Both the position numbers and the translations under genes were made by a program. Shown piece after piece: positions 26,427-35,070 of a DNA stretch of 64,000 nucleotides (position 1 is its first letter; every line of letters begins with the position of its first letter). This DNA comes from JACMNW01 sp031406155. GTDB taxonomy: Bacteria; Pseudomonadota; Alphaproteobacteria; Rhodobacterales; Rhodobacteraceae. The stretch is from assembly GCA_031406155.1 (NCBI GenBank), contig JANOGW010000056.1:1-64000 (forward strand). Direction: 5' to 3'. The notes below the pieces were generated by a model that saw only the letters and a list, made by a program, of their open reading frames with translations, searched no databases and was not told the DNA's origin.

Positions 26427-27284
26427 ATGCGCCACCCTATCCTATCCATCCTGTGCCTTGGCGGCGCAGTCGTACTAGGTGCATGCGCCAAGGAGTCTGA
26501 TGAAGACGTTGAGCGTGCGATAAAGTCGGTCAATGTGATCGATGAGAGCAATCTTAACGACATCATGCTGACGGTCGGCGACCCGGACGAGGCTGTTGCC
26601 TATTTCCAGCGAACCAGTACCGAAAACCCCGAACGGGTCGATTTGAAGCGGGGGCTGGCGAAATCGCTGATCCGCGCAAGACGGCCGACCGAGGCGATTG
26701 GCGTGCTGGATCAGGTCGTAGCCTCGCCCGACGGCACCAACGAAGACCGGGTCGAACTTGCCGATGCCCTGATCCGCGCCAATGAATGGGACCGCGCCAA
26801 GGCAGAACTGAACCAGGTGCCACCGACCCATGAAACCTTTCAGCGCTACCGGCTGGAGGCGATGGTTGCAGACAGCACCAAGGATTGGAAAAAGGCCGAC
26901 AGTTTCTATGAAACCGCCGCTGGCTTGACGACCAAGCCGGCGGGCGTTCTGAACAACTGGGGGTTTTCCAAGCTTTCGCGCAATGACTTTCCGGGCGCGG
27001 AAAAGCTGTTTCTCGAAGCAATCACCTATGATCCTAACCTGTTCACCACCAAGAACAACCTTGTCCTTGCGCGTGGCGCACAGCGCAAGTACGAACTGCC
27101 TGTCATCAAGATGACCCAGGAAGAACGGGCGCAACTGCTATATACGCTGGCGTTGACTGCGGTGAAGCAAGGTGATGTCGCGGTTGGCAAGGGCCTGCTG
27201 CAACAGGCCGTCGATACCAGCCCGCAACATTTTGAAGCCGCCGTAAACAGCCTCGCGGCCCTTGATGCGAATGTGCAGAACTGA
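26427..27284 (+). CDS. TPR lipoprotein, second TadD-like protein
   Basis: This 285-residue lipoprotein has lipobox VVLGAC (Cys20) and TPR-like repeats across ~55-280 (GDPDEAVAYFQRTSTENPE, RRPTEAIGVLDQVVAS, NEWDRAKAELNQVP, RNDFPGAEKLFLEAITYDPN). It is shared with many Rhodobacteraceae Tad loci as a second TadD. It lies 36 bases after tadD and directly before the prepilin peptidase gene, so it belongs to the same operon. A scaffold role at the outer membrane is an inference. Confidence 0.85.
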   Translation: MRHPILSILCLGGAVVLGACAKESDEDVERAIKSVNVIDESNLNDIMLTVGDPDEAVAYFQRTSTENPERVDLKRGLAKSLIRARRPTEAIGVLDQVVASPDGTNEDRVELADALIRANEWDRAKAELNQVPPTHETFQRYRLEAMVADSTKDWKKADSFYETAAGLTTKPAGVLNNWGFSKLSRNDFPGAEKLFLEAITYDPNLFTTKNNLVLARGAQRKYELPVIKMTQEERAQLLYTLALTAVKQGDVAVGKGLLQQAVDTSPQHFEAAVNSLAALDANVQN

Positions 27285-27286
27285 TC

Positions 27287-27784
27287 ATGACCCTGACCCA
27301 AGCCCTGTCGTTTCTGCCCTTCGCCCTGCCCATCGCCATCTGGGTGTCCTGGTCTGACATGAAGTTCATGAAGATCCCGAACAACGCCGTTCTGGCGCTG
27401 GCCGCGGTCTGGCTGATCGTCGGGTTTCTGGTCATGCCGCTTCAGGCATGGGCCTGGGGTTGGGCGCTTCTGGCCATCGTGCTGGTGGTGGGCTTTCTGG
27501 CCAACATGATCAGCCTGCTGGGGGCGGGTGATGCGAAATTCGCCGCCGCAATGGCACCGTTTTTCGTACTAAGCGATATCCGCACGACGCTTGCGCTGTT
27601 TGCCGCGTGCTTGCTGGCGGCCTTTGTCCTGCACCGGGTTGCCAGACGCATCCCGGCCCTGAAGCCGATGACCACAGGGTGGGTCAGTTGGACGAACAAG
27701 GACTTTCCGATGGGTCTTGCCCTGTCGGGGACGCTTGTTTTTCATCTGGCGATACCGGTTTGGATGGCCCTGCGCGCCGGTTGA
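27287..27784 (+). CDS. cpaA: Prepilin peptidase CpaA (TadV, family A24A)
   Basis: This 165-residue membrane aspartyl protease cleaves the leader from Flp prepilins. The two catalytic aspartates are visible: Asp24 in SWSDMKFMKIPN and Asp82 in LLGAGDAKF (GxGD motif). It has about four hydrophobic segments and lacks the N-methyltransferase domain of full-length PilD, as usual for TadV/CpaA. It would process all four pilins in this locus. It starts two bases after the preceding stop. Confidence 0.93.
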   Translation: MTLTQALSFLPFALPIAIWVSWSDMKFMKIPNNAVLALAAVWLIVGFLVMPLQAWAWGWALLAIVLVVGFLANMISLLGAGDAKFAAAMAPFFVLSDIRTTLALFAACLLAAFVLHRVARRIPALKPMTTGWVSWTNKDFPMGLALSGTLVFHLAIPVWMALRAG

Positions 27785-27852
27785 CAAAATAACGACAATA
27801 TTCGGGGGAATAAGGGATTAACCCGTATCCCTGTTCGCCCGAGGCCCGCTTC

Positions 27853-29166
27853 ATGAACATCCAGACCACCCCGACCGTCCTGGCACCGCCGCAGCCAAGA
27901 TCCCTTGCTGATGTTGGTATTTCCATCATCATGATGCGGGACATGCTGCTGAAGACGATGTTTCGCACCAACCTTGATCTGGTGACGGCGCTGTCGCGTG
28001 CGCTGTGCATACCATCAACCCTGACGCAGGAACTGGTCGATATGGCGCGCACCCAGAAGCTGGTGCAGGCCACCGGCACGCTGCATGCGACGTCGGGCAA
28101 TGAAATGGGCTATCAGTTGACGGATGGCGGCAAGGCGCGGGCTTTGGATGCGCTGGCGCAATCGGAATATTACGGCGCGATGCCGATCCCGCTGTCGGCC
28201 TACAAAGAGCAGGTCAAACGGCAGTCCGTACGCAATATCAAGCTGTCGCGGACCGAACTGCTAAAGGGCATGGGGCACCTGATCCTGCCCGAAGATCTGA
28301 TCGAGAACCTCGGCCCCGCGGTAACCTCGGGCCGTTCTATTCTGATGTACGGCCCGCCGGGCAATGGCAAATCGTCGATCTCCAACGGCATTCGCGATGC
28401 GTTGGGCGACAAGATCTATGTGCCGCGCGCGCTGGAGTATGCCGGTCAGGTGATCACGGTCTATGATCCCATCGTGCATTCGGCGGCCGAGGAATCCGTG
28501 GATGATCCCAATGCCATCCGCCGCTCCTCGGCGCGGTTTGACAACCGGTATGTCTATTGCGAACGCCCGACGGTGATCACGGGTGGTGAATTGTCACTGG
28601 AAATGTTGGATCTGACCTACAATGCGACGGCGCGTACCTATCAGGCGCCGTTGCAATTGAAATCCACCGGCGGCATCTTCATCGTCGATGACCTTGGCCG
28701 CCAGGCCGAACCACCGCAAAAGCTGGTCAACCGCTGGATCGTGCCGCTGGAAGAATCCCGCGATATTCTGGCGCTACAATCGGGCGAAAAGTTCACCGTT
28801 CCGTTTGACACGCTGGTGATCTTTTCCACCAACTTCCACCCGAACGAGATCTTCGACGGCGCGGCCCTCCGGCGTATCTTCTTCAAGATCAAGATCGACG
28901 GGCCGAACCAGGAAAACTTTCTGAAGATCTTTGCGATGATGGCGCGCAAGCGCAAAATGCCGCTGGACGAGGCCACGATGATCCACCTGCTGAAGGTGAA
29001 ATACCCGACCATCGACAACAATTTCGCCAACTATCAGCCGGTGTTCCTGATCGACCAGATGATCGCCATCTGCGAGTTCGAGAACATGCCCTATCACATG
29101 ACGCCCGCGCTGATTGACCGGGCTTGGGCCAATATGTTCGTGCGCGAAGAGAACATCGCGAGATAA
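27853..29166 (+). CDS. AAA+ ATPase at the end of the Tad locus
   Basis: This 437-residue cytoplasmic AAA+ protein has Walker A GPPGNGKSS near residue 166, Walker B GIFIVDDLGR near 275 and a sensor-1-like VIFSTNFHPNEIFDGAALRR near 320-340. The first ~130 residues look like a winged-helix domain (LVTALSRALCIPSTLTQELV, MGYQLTDGGKARALDALAQS). I recognise it as a conserved alphaproteobacterial family often annotated simply as ATPase; its substrate is unknown. It starts 68 bases after cpaA in the same direction, so a role in pilus assembly or its control is possible but unproven. Confidence 0.75.
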   Translation: MNIQTTPTVLAPPQPRSLADVGISIIMMRDMLLKTMFRTNLDLVTALSRALCIPSTLTQELVDMARTQKLVQATGTLHATSGNEMGYQLTDGGKARALDALAQSEYYGAMPIPLSAYKEQVKRQSVRNIKLSRTELLKGMGHLILPEDLIENLGPAVTSGRSILMYGPPGNGKSSISNGIRDALGDKIYVPRALEYAGQVITVYDPIVHSAAEESVDDPNAIRRSSARFDNRYVYCERPTVITGGELSLEMLDLTYNATARTYQAPLQLKSTGGIFIVDDLGRQAEPPQKLVNRWIVPLEESRDILALQSGEKFTVPFDTLVIFSTNFHPNEIFDGAALRRIFFKIKIDGPNQENFLKIFAMMARKRKMPLDEATMIHLLKVKYPTIDNNFANYQPVFLIDQMIAICEFENMPYHMTPALIDRAWANMFVREENIAR

Positions 29167-29219
29167 GGAAAAGTGGAATTTGCGCGAATTCCGTTTCGAT
29201 TTCCGCGCGGAAATCGGGC

Positions 29220-29774
29220 TTATGGCCGCAACGGCGGCAGACCCCGTTCTGTCACGATCACATCGAGCCGTTGATCATGTTCATCAACCGGCACTTGCAA
29301 TATCTCTTGTGCCGAAAACGCAAAGCCCACGGCAAGTGTCGCATGCTTTGCCCGAAGGGTCTGCAACGTGCGGTCGTAAAAGCCGCCGCCATAGCCTAGA
29401 CGGTAGCCGCGCGCATCGAACGCGAGCAACGGCACGATCAAAATCTGCGGTTCAATCCATGCGCCGTCGGCCGGGATCAGCGCGCCAAACTGGCCCGGTA
29501 CAAGGGTGCAACCGGGGCTCCATTCGCGAAATTTCAGCGGCTGGCCTTTGCCAATGATCACCGGCACGCCGACCGGGCCCTGATGTGCGGCCATAGCACC
29601 CAACGGGTCAATCTCGGTGCGCATTGGCATGTAGCCTGCCAGAACTGCCCCACGATGATCTGCCAGCCAGTCGGCCAGAAGGTTTGCGGCTTGGCCCTGC
29701 CCAGCGGCGAAAGCCTGCTTTCGCACAGCGAAGGCCGCTGTGCGCGCCTCGGCCTTGAGGGCGTCAGTGGTCAC
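29220..29774 (-). CDS. 5-formyltetrahydrofolate cyclo-ligase
   Basis: This 184-residue enzyme converts 5-formyl-THF to 5,10-methenyl-THF with ATP, recycling folate. N-terminal LKAEARTAAFAVRKQAFA carries the conserved basic residues, MPMRTEIDPL the substrate region, and the C-terminal LGYGGGFYDRTLQTLR the glycine-rich ATP-binding signature. Length is normal. Its ATG overlaps the mgtE stop by four bases, so it is translated with the Mg2+ transporter; both concern Mg-ATP metabolism only loosely. Confidence 0.93.
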   Translation of the reverse strand: MTTDALKAEARTAAFAVRKQAFAAGQGQAANLLADWLADHRGAVLAGYMPMRTEIDPLGAMAAHQGPVGVPVIIGKGQPLKFREWSPGCTLVPGQFGALIPADGAWIEPQILIVPLLAFDARGYRLGYGGGFYDRTLQTLRAKHATLAVGFAFSAQEILQVPVDEHDQRLDVIVTERGLPPLRP

Positions 29775-31144
29775 AGCAACACCACTGTCGCAAGGCCCAG
29801 AAAGACGAAAAACCCCATCACATCCGTCATCGTGGTAACGAACGTTCCCGAGGCGAGTGCCGGATCAAAGCCGACCCGGTTCAGCGTCAGGGGCACCAGC
29901 ACACCCGCCAAAGCCGCCACGAACAGGTTGACGATCATCGCCATGCCGATCACAACCCCTAACATGGCTGACCCATAGCCAAGCCACCCCACCACCGCCA
30001 TGACCGCGGCAAAGCCCAGCCCATTTATGGCCCCTACCGCAGCCTCGCGCCTTATCACGCGCCCGGCGTTGGACCGCGTCAGATCGCGCGTTGCCAGGGC
30101 GCGCACCGCCACCGTCAGCGACTGCGTACCGGCGTTGCCGCCCATCGAGGCGACGATGGGCATCAGGGCGGCCAGCGCCACCATTGCACTGATAGTGCCG
30201 TGAAACTGCCCGATCACCAGCGCCGACAAATTGGCCGCGATCAGGTTCACGAACAGCCAGGGGAACCGCTGCCTGACCGTTTCGCGGATACCGTCCACGA
30301 TCGAGCTTTCCTCACCCACGCCGGCCAGCAACAGCACGTCCTCGTGGTGTTCTTCGTCCAGCACCGTCATCGCGTCATCAATTGTAATGACGCCGACCAA
30401 CCGATCATCGGCGTCCACCACCGGGCAGGAAATCAGGTGATACTGGTTGAAGATATAGGCAACATCCGCCTCTTCCTCTGTCGCCTTCACGGTGCGAAAT
30501 CCGTCTTCCAGAATGTCGCGCAGCCTGATCTCGCGCCGCGACGACAGGATCCGGCCGAGGGTGGCATAACCCAGCGGTGTCATCCGGGGGTCGACCAGAA
30601 TGACATGGTAGAACTGATCAGGCAATGTGTCGGAATTTCGCAAATGGTCAATCGCGTCACCCACTGTCCAGTGTTCGGGGGCAACAACCACTTCGCGCTG
30701 CATCAGTCGCCCGGCGGACCCGTCGGGGTAACCCAGCGCCTGCTGAACAGCAAACCGATCCGCATCTTCCAGCGCGTCAAGAATGATGCCTTGTTGCGGT
30801 GCGTCCATATCCTCAAGGATATCAACAACATCGTCGGTATCGAGTTCGCGCATTGCTTCGGTCAGTTCGGCGGGCGACAGGGCGGCGATCACCTCGTCCC
30901 GAATGGCCTCGTCTAGTTCTGACAGGATATCGCCGTCAATTTCACCCGACCACATCGCCAGCAATTCACGCCGCTCTGACTGGCTGATTTGTTCCAGCAG
31001 ATCGGCAATATCTGCCGCGTGCAGCGGTTCCATAAGTGCGGTTAGCCGCCCGGTATCATCCCCGTCCACTGCCGCCAGAATTGCCGCGACACGGCGATCA
31101 TCCAGCGTCTCTTCGTTCAGGTCTGCCGCGAAACTTTCCGCCAT
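29771..31144 (-). CDS. mgtE: Magnesium transporter MgtE
   Basis: This 457-residue Mg2+ channel/transporter has an N-terminal superhelical domain with repeated short helices (LLEQISQSERRELLAMWSGE, ALSPAELTEAMRELDTDDVV). Tandem CBS domains span ~145-265 (VGDAIDHLRNSDTL, ISCPVVDADDRLVGVITIDD), and five membrane helices lie from ~290 on, with PIVASMGGNAGTQSLTVAVR in the pore region. The acidic N-domain senses cytosolic Mg2+. It is divergent from guanine deaminase across 128 bases and coupled by an ATGA overlap to the cyclo-ligase gene. Confidence 0.95.
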   Translation of the reverse strand: MAESFAADLNEETLDDRRVAAILAAVDGDDTGRLTALMEPLHAADIADLLEQISQSERRELLAMWSGEIDGDILSELDEAIRDEVIAALSPAELTEAMRELDTDDVVDILEDMDAPQQGIILDALEDADRFAVQQALGYPDGSAGRLMQREVVVAPEHWTVGDAIDHLRNSDTLPDQFYHVILVDPRMTPLGYATLGRILSSRREIRLRDILEDGFRTVKATEEEADVAYIFNQYHLISCPVVDADDRLVGVITIDDAMTVLDEEHHEDVLLLAGVGEESSIVDGIRETVRQRFPWLFVNLIAANLSALVIGQFHGTISAMVALAALMPIVASMGGNAGTQSLTVAVRALATRDLTRSNAGRVIRREAAVGAINGLGFAAVMAVVGWLGYGSAMLGVVIGMAMIVNLFVAALAGVLVPLTLNRVGFDPALASGTFVTTMTDVMGFFVFLGLATVVLL

Positions 31145-31272
31145 GATGCCCCCTGCGCGATTACCACAAGTCTAGGACAAGCTGTTTCAAAGAAACAGGG
31201 GGGCATGGCAAATTTACCAGTTCTTCAAAATCGCCTAAAGGGTATAGCGTTGCGTAAAAAGGGAAAATTGGC

Positions 31273-32547
31273 ATGGCCGATCTGGTTTTGGGGCAAGTTC
31301 TGTCATTTGTCGGCGATCCGTTCCTGGATGGCCCGGCCGCGGCACGCCATTGGAACCATGGTGCCGTGCTGATTGATGAGGGGCGTATTCTGGAGGTGGG
31401 AGAGGCCGCCGATCTGCGCCAAAGCCACCCTGGCGCAACGGTGACCGACTATGGTGCCGCGCTGATTTCGGCGGGCTTCATCGATGCTCATGTGCATTAT
31501 CCGCAGACCGCCATCATCGCGTCGTGGGGCAAGCGGCTGATTGACTGGCTGAACACATACACCTTTCCCGAAGAGAGGCGCTTTGCCGACCCGGCCTATG
31601 CTGACGAAATTGCAAACCGCTATCTCGATCTGGCACTCGCCCATGGCACCACGTCGATGTGCAGCTACGGCACCATTCATCCGGCCTCGGTGGACGCGTT
31701 CCTTACCGCAGCCCAGGCCCGCGGCCTGCGCGCCTATACCGGCAAAACCTGCATGGACAGGAACGCCCCCGATGGTTTGCGCGACACACCGCAAACCGCC
31801 TATGACGACAGCAAGGCCCTGCTGAACAAATGGCACGGGGTGGACCGGCTGTCCTACGTCATCACCCCGCGCTTTTCGCCGACATCCACGCCAGAGCAAC
31901 TGGCGGCCCTCGGTGCACTCTGGCGCGAATACCCCGATTGCCTGATGCAAACACACCTGTCCGAACAGCATGATGAAATCGCATGGGTGCGCGATCTTTT
32001 CCCGCAAGCGCGCGATTATCTGGATACTTACGAGGCACAAGGCCTGCTGCGGGAAGGTGCCGTTTACGGCCACGCCATCCACCTGACAGCGCGGGAAAAA
32101 GACCGTCTGGCCGAGGCTGGGGCAAGCCTTGTGCATTGCCCCACCTCCAACACTTTCATCGGGTCCGGCCTGTTTGACATGGGCCTCGCCCACCACCTGC
32201 GCGTGGGCCTTGCCACCGATACCGGTGGTGGGTCATCGTTTTCCATGCTGCACACCATGGCCGCTGCCTATGAGGTGGCGCAACTGCGCGGCCGCGCCCT
32301 GCACCCGGCACAGCTTTGGTGGCTGGCCACCGTCGGATCAGCACGCGCCCTGCGTGCCGAGGGTCAAATCGGCAATATCGCGCCCGGGATGGAGGCCGAT
32401 CTCGTGGTGATCGACCTCGCTTCCACCCCCGCCATTGAGCAGGCCACACGGCGGGCGGATGACATTTGGCAGGCGATTTTCCCCACCATCATGATGGGCG
32501 ATGACCGCGCGGTGAAGGCGGTATGGGTGGGGGGTGTGGTGCGATGA
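31273..32547 (+). CDS. guaD: Guanine deaminase
   Basis: This 424-residue amidohydrolase converts guanine to xanthine and ammonia. Metal ligands appear in order: DAHVHYPQ near 71, MQTHLSEQHDE near 225, GHAIHLT near 264 and ATDTGGGSSFSM near 316. The substrate-side motif SWGKRLIDWLNTYTFPEE is typical of guanine deaminases. An Arg-rich helical stretch AAYEVAQLRGRALHPAQLWW precedes the C-terminal composite sheet. It is cytosolic and part of purine nitrogen salvage. A second purine-type deaminase lies 1 kb downstream on the other strand. Confidence 0.94.
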   Translation: MADLVLGQVLSFVGDPFLDGPAAARHWNHGAVLIDEGRILEVGEAADLRQSHPGATVTDYGAALISAGFIDAHVHYPQTAIIASWGKRLIDWLNTYTFPEERRFADPAYADEIANRYLDLALAHGTTSMCSYGTIHPASVDAFLTAAQARGLRAYTGKTCMDRNAPDGLRDTPQTAYDDSKALLNKWHGVDRLSYVITPRFSPTSTPEQLAALGALWREYPDCLMQTHLSEQHDEIAWVRDLFPQARDYLDTYEAQGLLREGAVYGHAIHLTAREKDRLAEAGASLVHCPTSNTFIGSGLFDMGLAHHLRVGLATDTGGGSSFSMLHTMAAAYEVAQLRGRALHPAQLWWLATVGSARALRAEGQIGNIAPGMEADLVVIDLASTPAIEQATRRADDIWQAIFPTIMMGDDRAVKAVWVGGVVR

Positions 32548-32613
32548 CCGGTCCAAACCCTGCCAAATATCACGCGAAGACAATTTGATCGGGCAAGGCA
32601 CGGCCTCAGCCTG

Positions 32614-33069
32614 CTAAGGCTCGATATCAAAATGCATTACATCTTCGCGTTTTCCCAGTTTGGTATAAAGCGCCACGGCGGGACCGTCTTCGTGATCTGC
32701 CTGAACATAGACGACATAAGCATGCCGCTCACGGGCTATTTTCCGTATAAGATCAATTAGTTGCGTGGCAATGCCTTGCCTGCGAAACCGTGCGTCCACG
32801 GCCAGGTCATAGATGTAGATCTCGGATCGCTGCTGTTCCAGCTTGTCCAACTCATAGGCAACCAATCCCCCGATTGCCGCGCCCCTCACCGTCGCAACCA
32901 GTGCAATGATGTGCGGTTTCTCAAGGATTTCGGCAAAGTAAGACGCTTCGGGTCTTGCCGAAAGATAGTGTTCCGAGTCCTCAAAAGCAGTCGCAAAAAG
33001 GGTATTCAACTGCCCGCACAGGGCAGTATCACCCGTTGAAATGCGCCTGATGCGGACATCGATTGCCAT
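32614..33069 (-). CDS. AAC(3)-I-like aminoglycoside N-acetyltransferase (GNAT)
   Basis: This 151-residue GNAT protein aligns, from memory, along its whole length with AAC(3)-I gentamicin acetyltransferases: RSEIYIYDLAVDARFRRQGIA, then YVVYVQADHEDGPAVALYT and KLGKREDVMHFDIEP are near-identical to the AacC1 family blocks. The acetyl-CoA loop is RRQGIA. Known members acetylate the 3-amino group of gentamicin-type aminoglycosides. It stands alone on the chromosome with no integron or transposon parts, so it looks native rather than acquired, and its physiological substrate may be different. Confidence 0.85.
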   Translation of the reverse strand: MAIDVRIRRISTGDTALCGQLNTLFATAFEDSEHYLSARPEASYFAEILEKPHIIALVATVRGAAIGGLVAYELDKLEQQRSEIYIYDLAVDARFRRQGIATQLIDLIRKIARERHAYVVYVQADHEDGPAVALYTKLGKREDVMHFDIEP

Positions 33070-33184
33070 TGGGCCATCATACTGCGGCCAGCATGCCGAT
33101 CCAACAAGAAACCGTGGCCGCTGACCCCAAGACGACCCTGATCAAAATCACGGCAGGACTGCCAAAGTCCTGAAGCCGCCAGCT

Positions 33185-33505
33185 CTAATCCGCGAGTTCC
33201 CACCCATCGGGATAAAAATCATGCTTTAGTGCAATACCTGTCGCTGTGCGCTCATGCTGCCAGATTTCTTCCGGCGTAATCGCAATCGGCCCGAAGCTCG
33301 CGATCAGGGTTTCCTTGTCGCCTAAGCGCTTGGTGCTAAACCCTTCGGCTTGCATGGCTTTTTCTAAAGCCCCCCAGTTTGCATCCAGCTCTTCAATGAA
33401 AAAGATGAAATCAATCACCCCCGTTTTCGGCAGCTTCACGCCCTGCCCGATGTCCTTGAAACTGGCATAGGTTTCGCGCCGCTGGGTTTCATAGTTATGT
33501 GACAT
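33185..33505 (-). CDS. RraB-family (regulator of RNase E activity B-like) protein
   Basis: This 106-residue acidic protein begins MSHNYETQRRETYASFKDIG. The pattern VIDFIFFIEELDANWGALEK, AEGFSTKRLG and C-terminal YPDGWELAD matches the RraB family layout (short sandwich ending in DGWE). In E. coli RraB binds RNase E and modulates mRNA decay; whether that holds here is inferred. The start at ATG 33505 was chosen since GGAGGGTAGG lies just upstream; a GTG 15 bases earlier overlaps that site. Confidence 0.6.
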   Translation of the reverse strand: MSHNYETQRRETYASFKDIGQGVKLPKTGVIDFIFFIEELDANWGALEKAMQAEGFSTKRLGDKETLIASFGPIAITPEEIWQHERTATGIALKHDFYPDGWELAD

Positions 33506-33540
33506 GGGCCTACCCTCCACCGGTGATTATCGCCCAATTA

Positions 33541-34875
33541 TCACCCCATCAAAGCCCGCGCCAGACGGTTCTGGCGTTCCACCACCAAAGGCAAATCAAT
33601 CGTCACCATCTGCCCGCCCCGCACCACCTGCCGCCCTTCAACAATCAAGTCCCGCACACGCATTGGCCCCGCCAACAGCAGCGCCACCCGGTCCCAAGAC
33701 CCCGCCGCCTCGACCCCACTCAGATCCCACACGGCAATATCTGCCCGCTTGCCCACCTCAACCCTGCCGCAATCCCCGCGCCCCAAAACCTGCGCGCCGC
33801 CCAGTGTGGCTATCTCCAACGCCTCACGGGCGGACATCGCATTCGCGCCATTTGCCACCCGTTGCAACAGCATCGCTTGGCGCGCCTCGGCCACCAGATT
33901 ACCCGCATCATTGCTTGCCGATCCGTCCACCCCAAGCCCCACTTTCACACCACGGTCGCGCATCGCCCGAACGGGGGCAATCCCCGACCCAAGTCTACAA
34001 TTCGAACATGGGCAATGCGAAACCCCGGTGCCAGTACCGGCAAAAAGGTCAATTTCCGAACTATTCAGTTTGACGCAATGCGCATGCCACACATTCGCGC
34101 CAACCCAGCCCAGACTTTCCGCATACTCCCCCGGACGGCAACCAAACTGTGCCAGCGAATAGGCAATATCCTCGTCATTTTCGGCCAGATGGGTGTGCAG
34201 CATCACCCCCTTGTCGCGCGCCAGCAACGCCGTCTCGCGCATCAGATCACGGCTGACCGAAAACGGTGAACAAGGGGCCAACCCCACCCGCAGCATCGCG
34301 CCCTCCGCCGGATCATGAAACGCATCTACCACCCGGATCATATCTTCCAATATCGCCGCCTCGCGTTCCACCAGGCTGTCCGGCGGCAAACCCCCTGCAC
34401 TTTCCCCGATGCTCATCGCGCCACGTGTGGGATGAAACCGCAGCCCAACCTCACGCGCCGCAGCAATCGTATCGTCCAGCCGCGCGCCGTGTGGATAAAG
34501 ATACAGATGATCCGACGTCATCGTACAGCCGGAAAGTGCCAGTTCCGCCAACCCCACTTGCGCCGATGCAAACATCTCCTCCGGCCCAAAGCGCGCCCAG
34601 ATCGGGTAAAGCGTTTTCAACCACCCAAACAGAAGCGCATCCTGCCCGCCCGGCACCGCCCGCGTCAGTGTCTGAAACAGATGATGATGTGTGTTCACCA
34701 ACCCTGGTGTCACCACACAGCCCCGCGCCTCGATCACCACGCCGTTGGTCTGCAAGCCCTGCCCAACGCCCACAATCACGCCGCCCCGGATCAACACGTC
34801 ACAGCCGACACGCTCTTCACGCGCGGCATTCATCGTCACCACCACATCGGCATTTCGGATCAGGATTTCAGACAT
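33541..34875 (-). CDS. 8-oxoguanine deaminase-like amidohydrolase
   Basis: This 444-residue amidohydrolase of the AtzA/TrzN-SsnA-like subgroup has the metal site NTHHHLFQTLTR near 61-72, HTHLAENDED near 230, WHAHCVKL near 263 and GLGVDGSASNDAGNLV near 315. The SxSND and CPCSNCRLGSGIAPVR patterns are characteristic of 8-oxoguanine deaminase, which converts 8-oxoguanine to uric acid; isocytosine or triazine hydrolases are alternative relatives. It shares the neighbourhood with guanine deaminase, supporting a purine substrate. Confidence 0.85.
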   Translation of the reverse strand: MSEILIRNADVVVTMNAAREERVGCDVLIRGGVIVGVGQGLQTNGVVIEARGCVVTPGLVNTHHHLFQTLTRAVPGGQDALLFGWLKTLYPIWARFGPEEMFASAQVGLAELALSGCTMTSDHLYLYPHGARLDDTIAAAREVGLRFHPTRGAMSIGESAGGLPPDSLVEREAAILEDMIRVVDAFHDPAEGAMLRVGLAPCSPFSVSRDLMRETALLARDKGVMLHTHLAENDEDIAYSLAQFGCRPGEYAESLGWVGANVWHAHCVKLNSSEIDLFAGTGTGVSHCPCSNCRLGSGIAPVRAMRDRGVKVGLGVDGSASNDAGNLVAEARQAMLLQRVANGANAMSAREALEIATLGGAQVLGRGDCGRVEVGKRADIAVWDLSGVEAAGSWDRVALLLAGPMRVRDLIVEGRQVVRGGQMVTIDLPLVVERQNRLARALMG

Positions 34876-35070
34876 GGGTTCCCCAAATTTCCACCCCCTT
34901 CGGTGGATGGGAACTCTCGCCGCAACAGAAGGGGGGCTGAAGGACTTACGGCCGTGTCAGATTACCGCATCAGTTGCCGATCTGACAATCCCAAGCTTCC
35001 TTTTCGCACAAATACTCAACTTTGGCTCAGGCGTCACCACACCCGCAGAACCGATACCCAAAATTTTTCC

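Noticed and set aside
29161..29240. 6S RNA next to the 5-formyl-THF cyclo-ligase gene
   Set aside because: In some bacteria ssrS lies beside this gene, but here the gene overlaps mgtE upstream and has only ~55 bases to the AAA+ gene downstream, leaving no room.
31145..31272. Mg2+ or purine riboswitch before mgtE or guaD
   Set aside because: The 128-base divergent region shows no recognisable aptamer core or terminator/anti-terminator pair.
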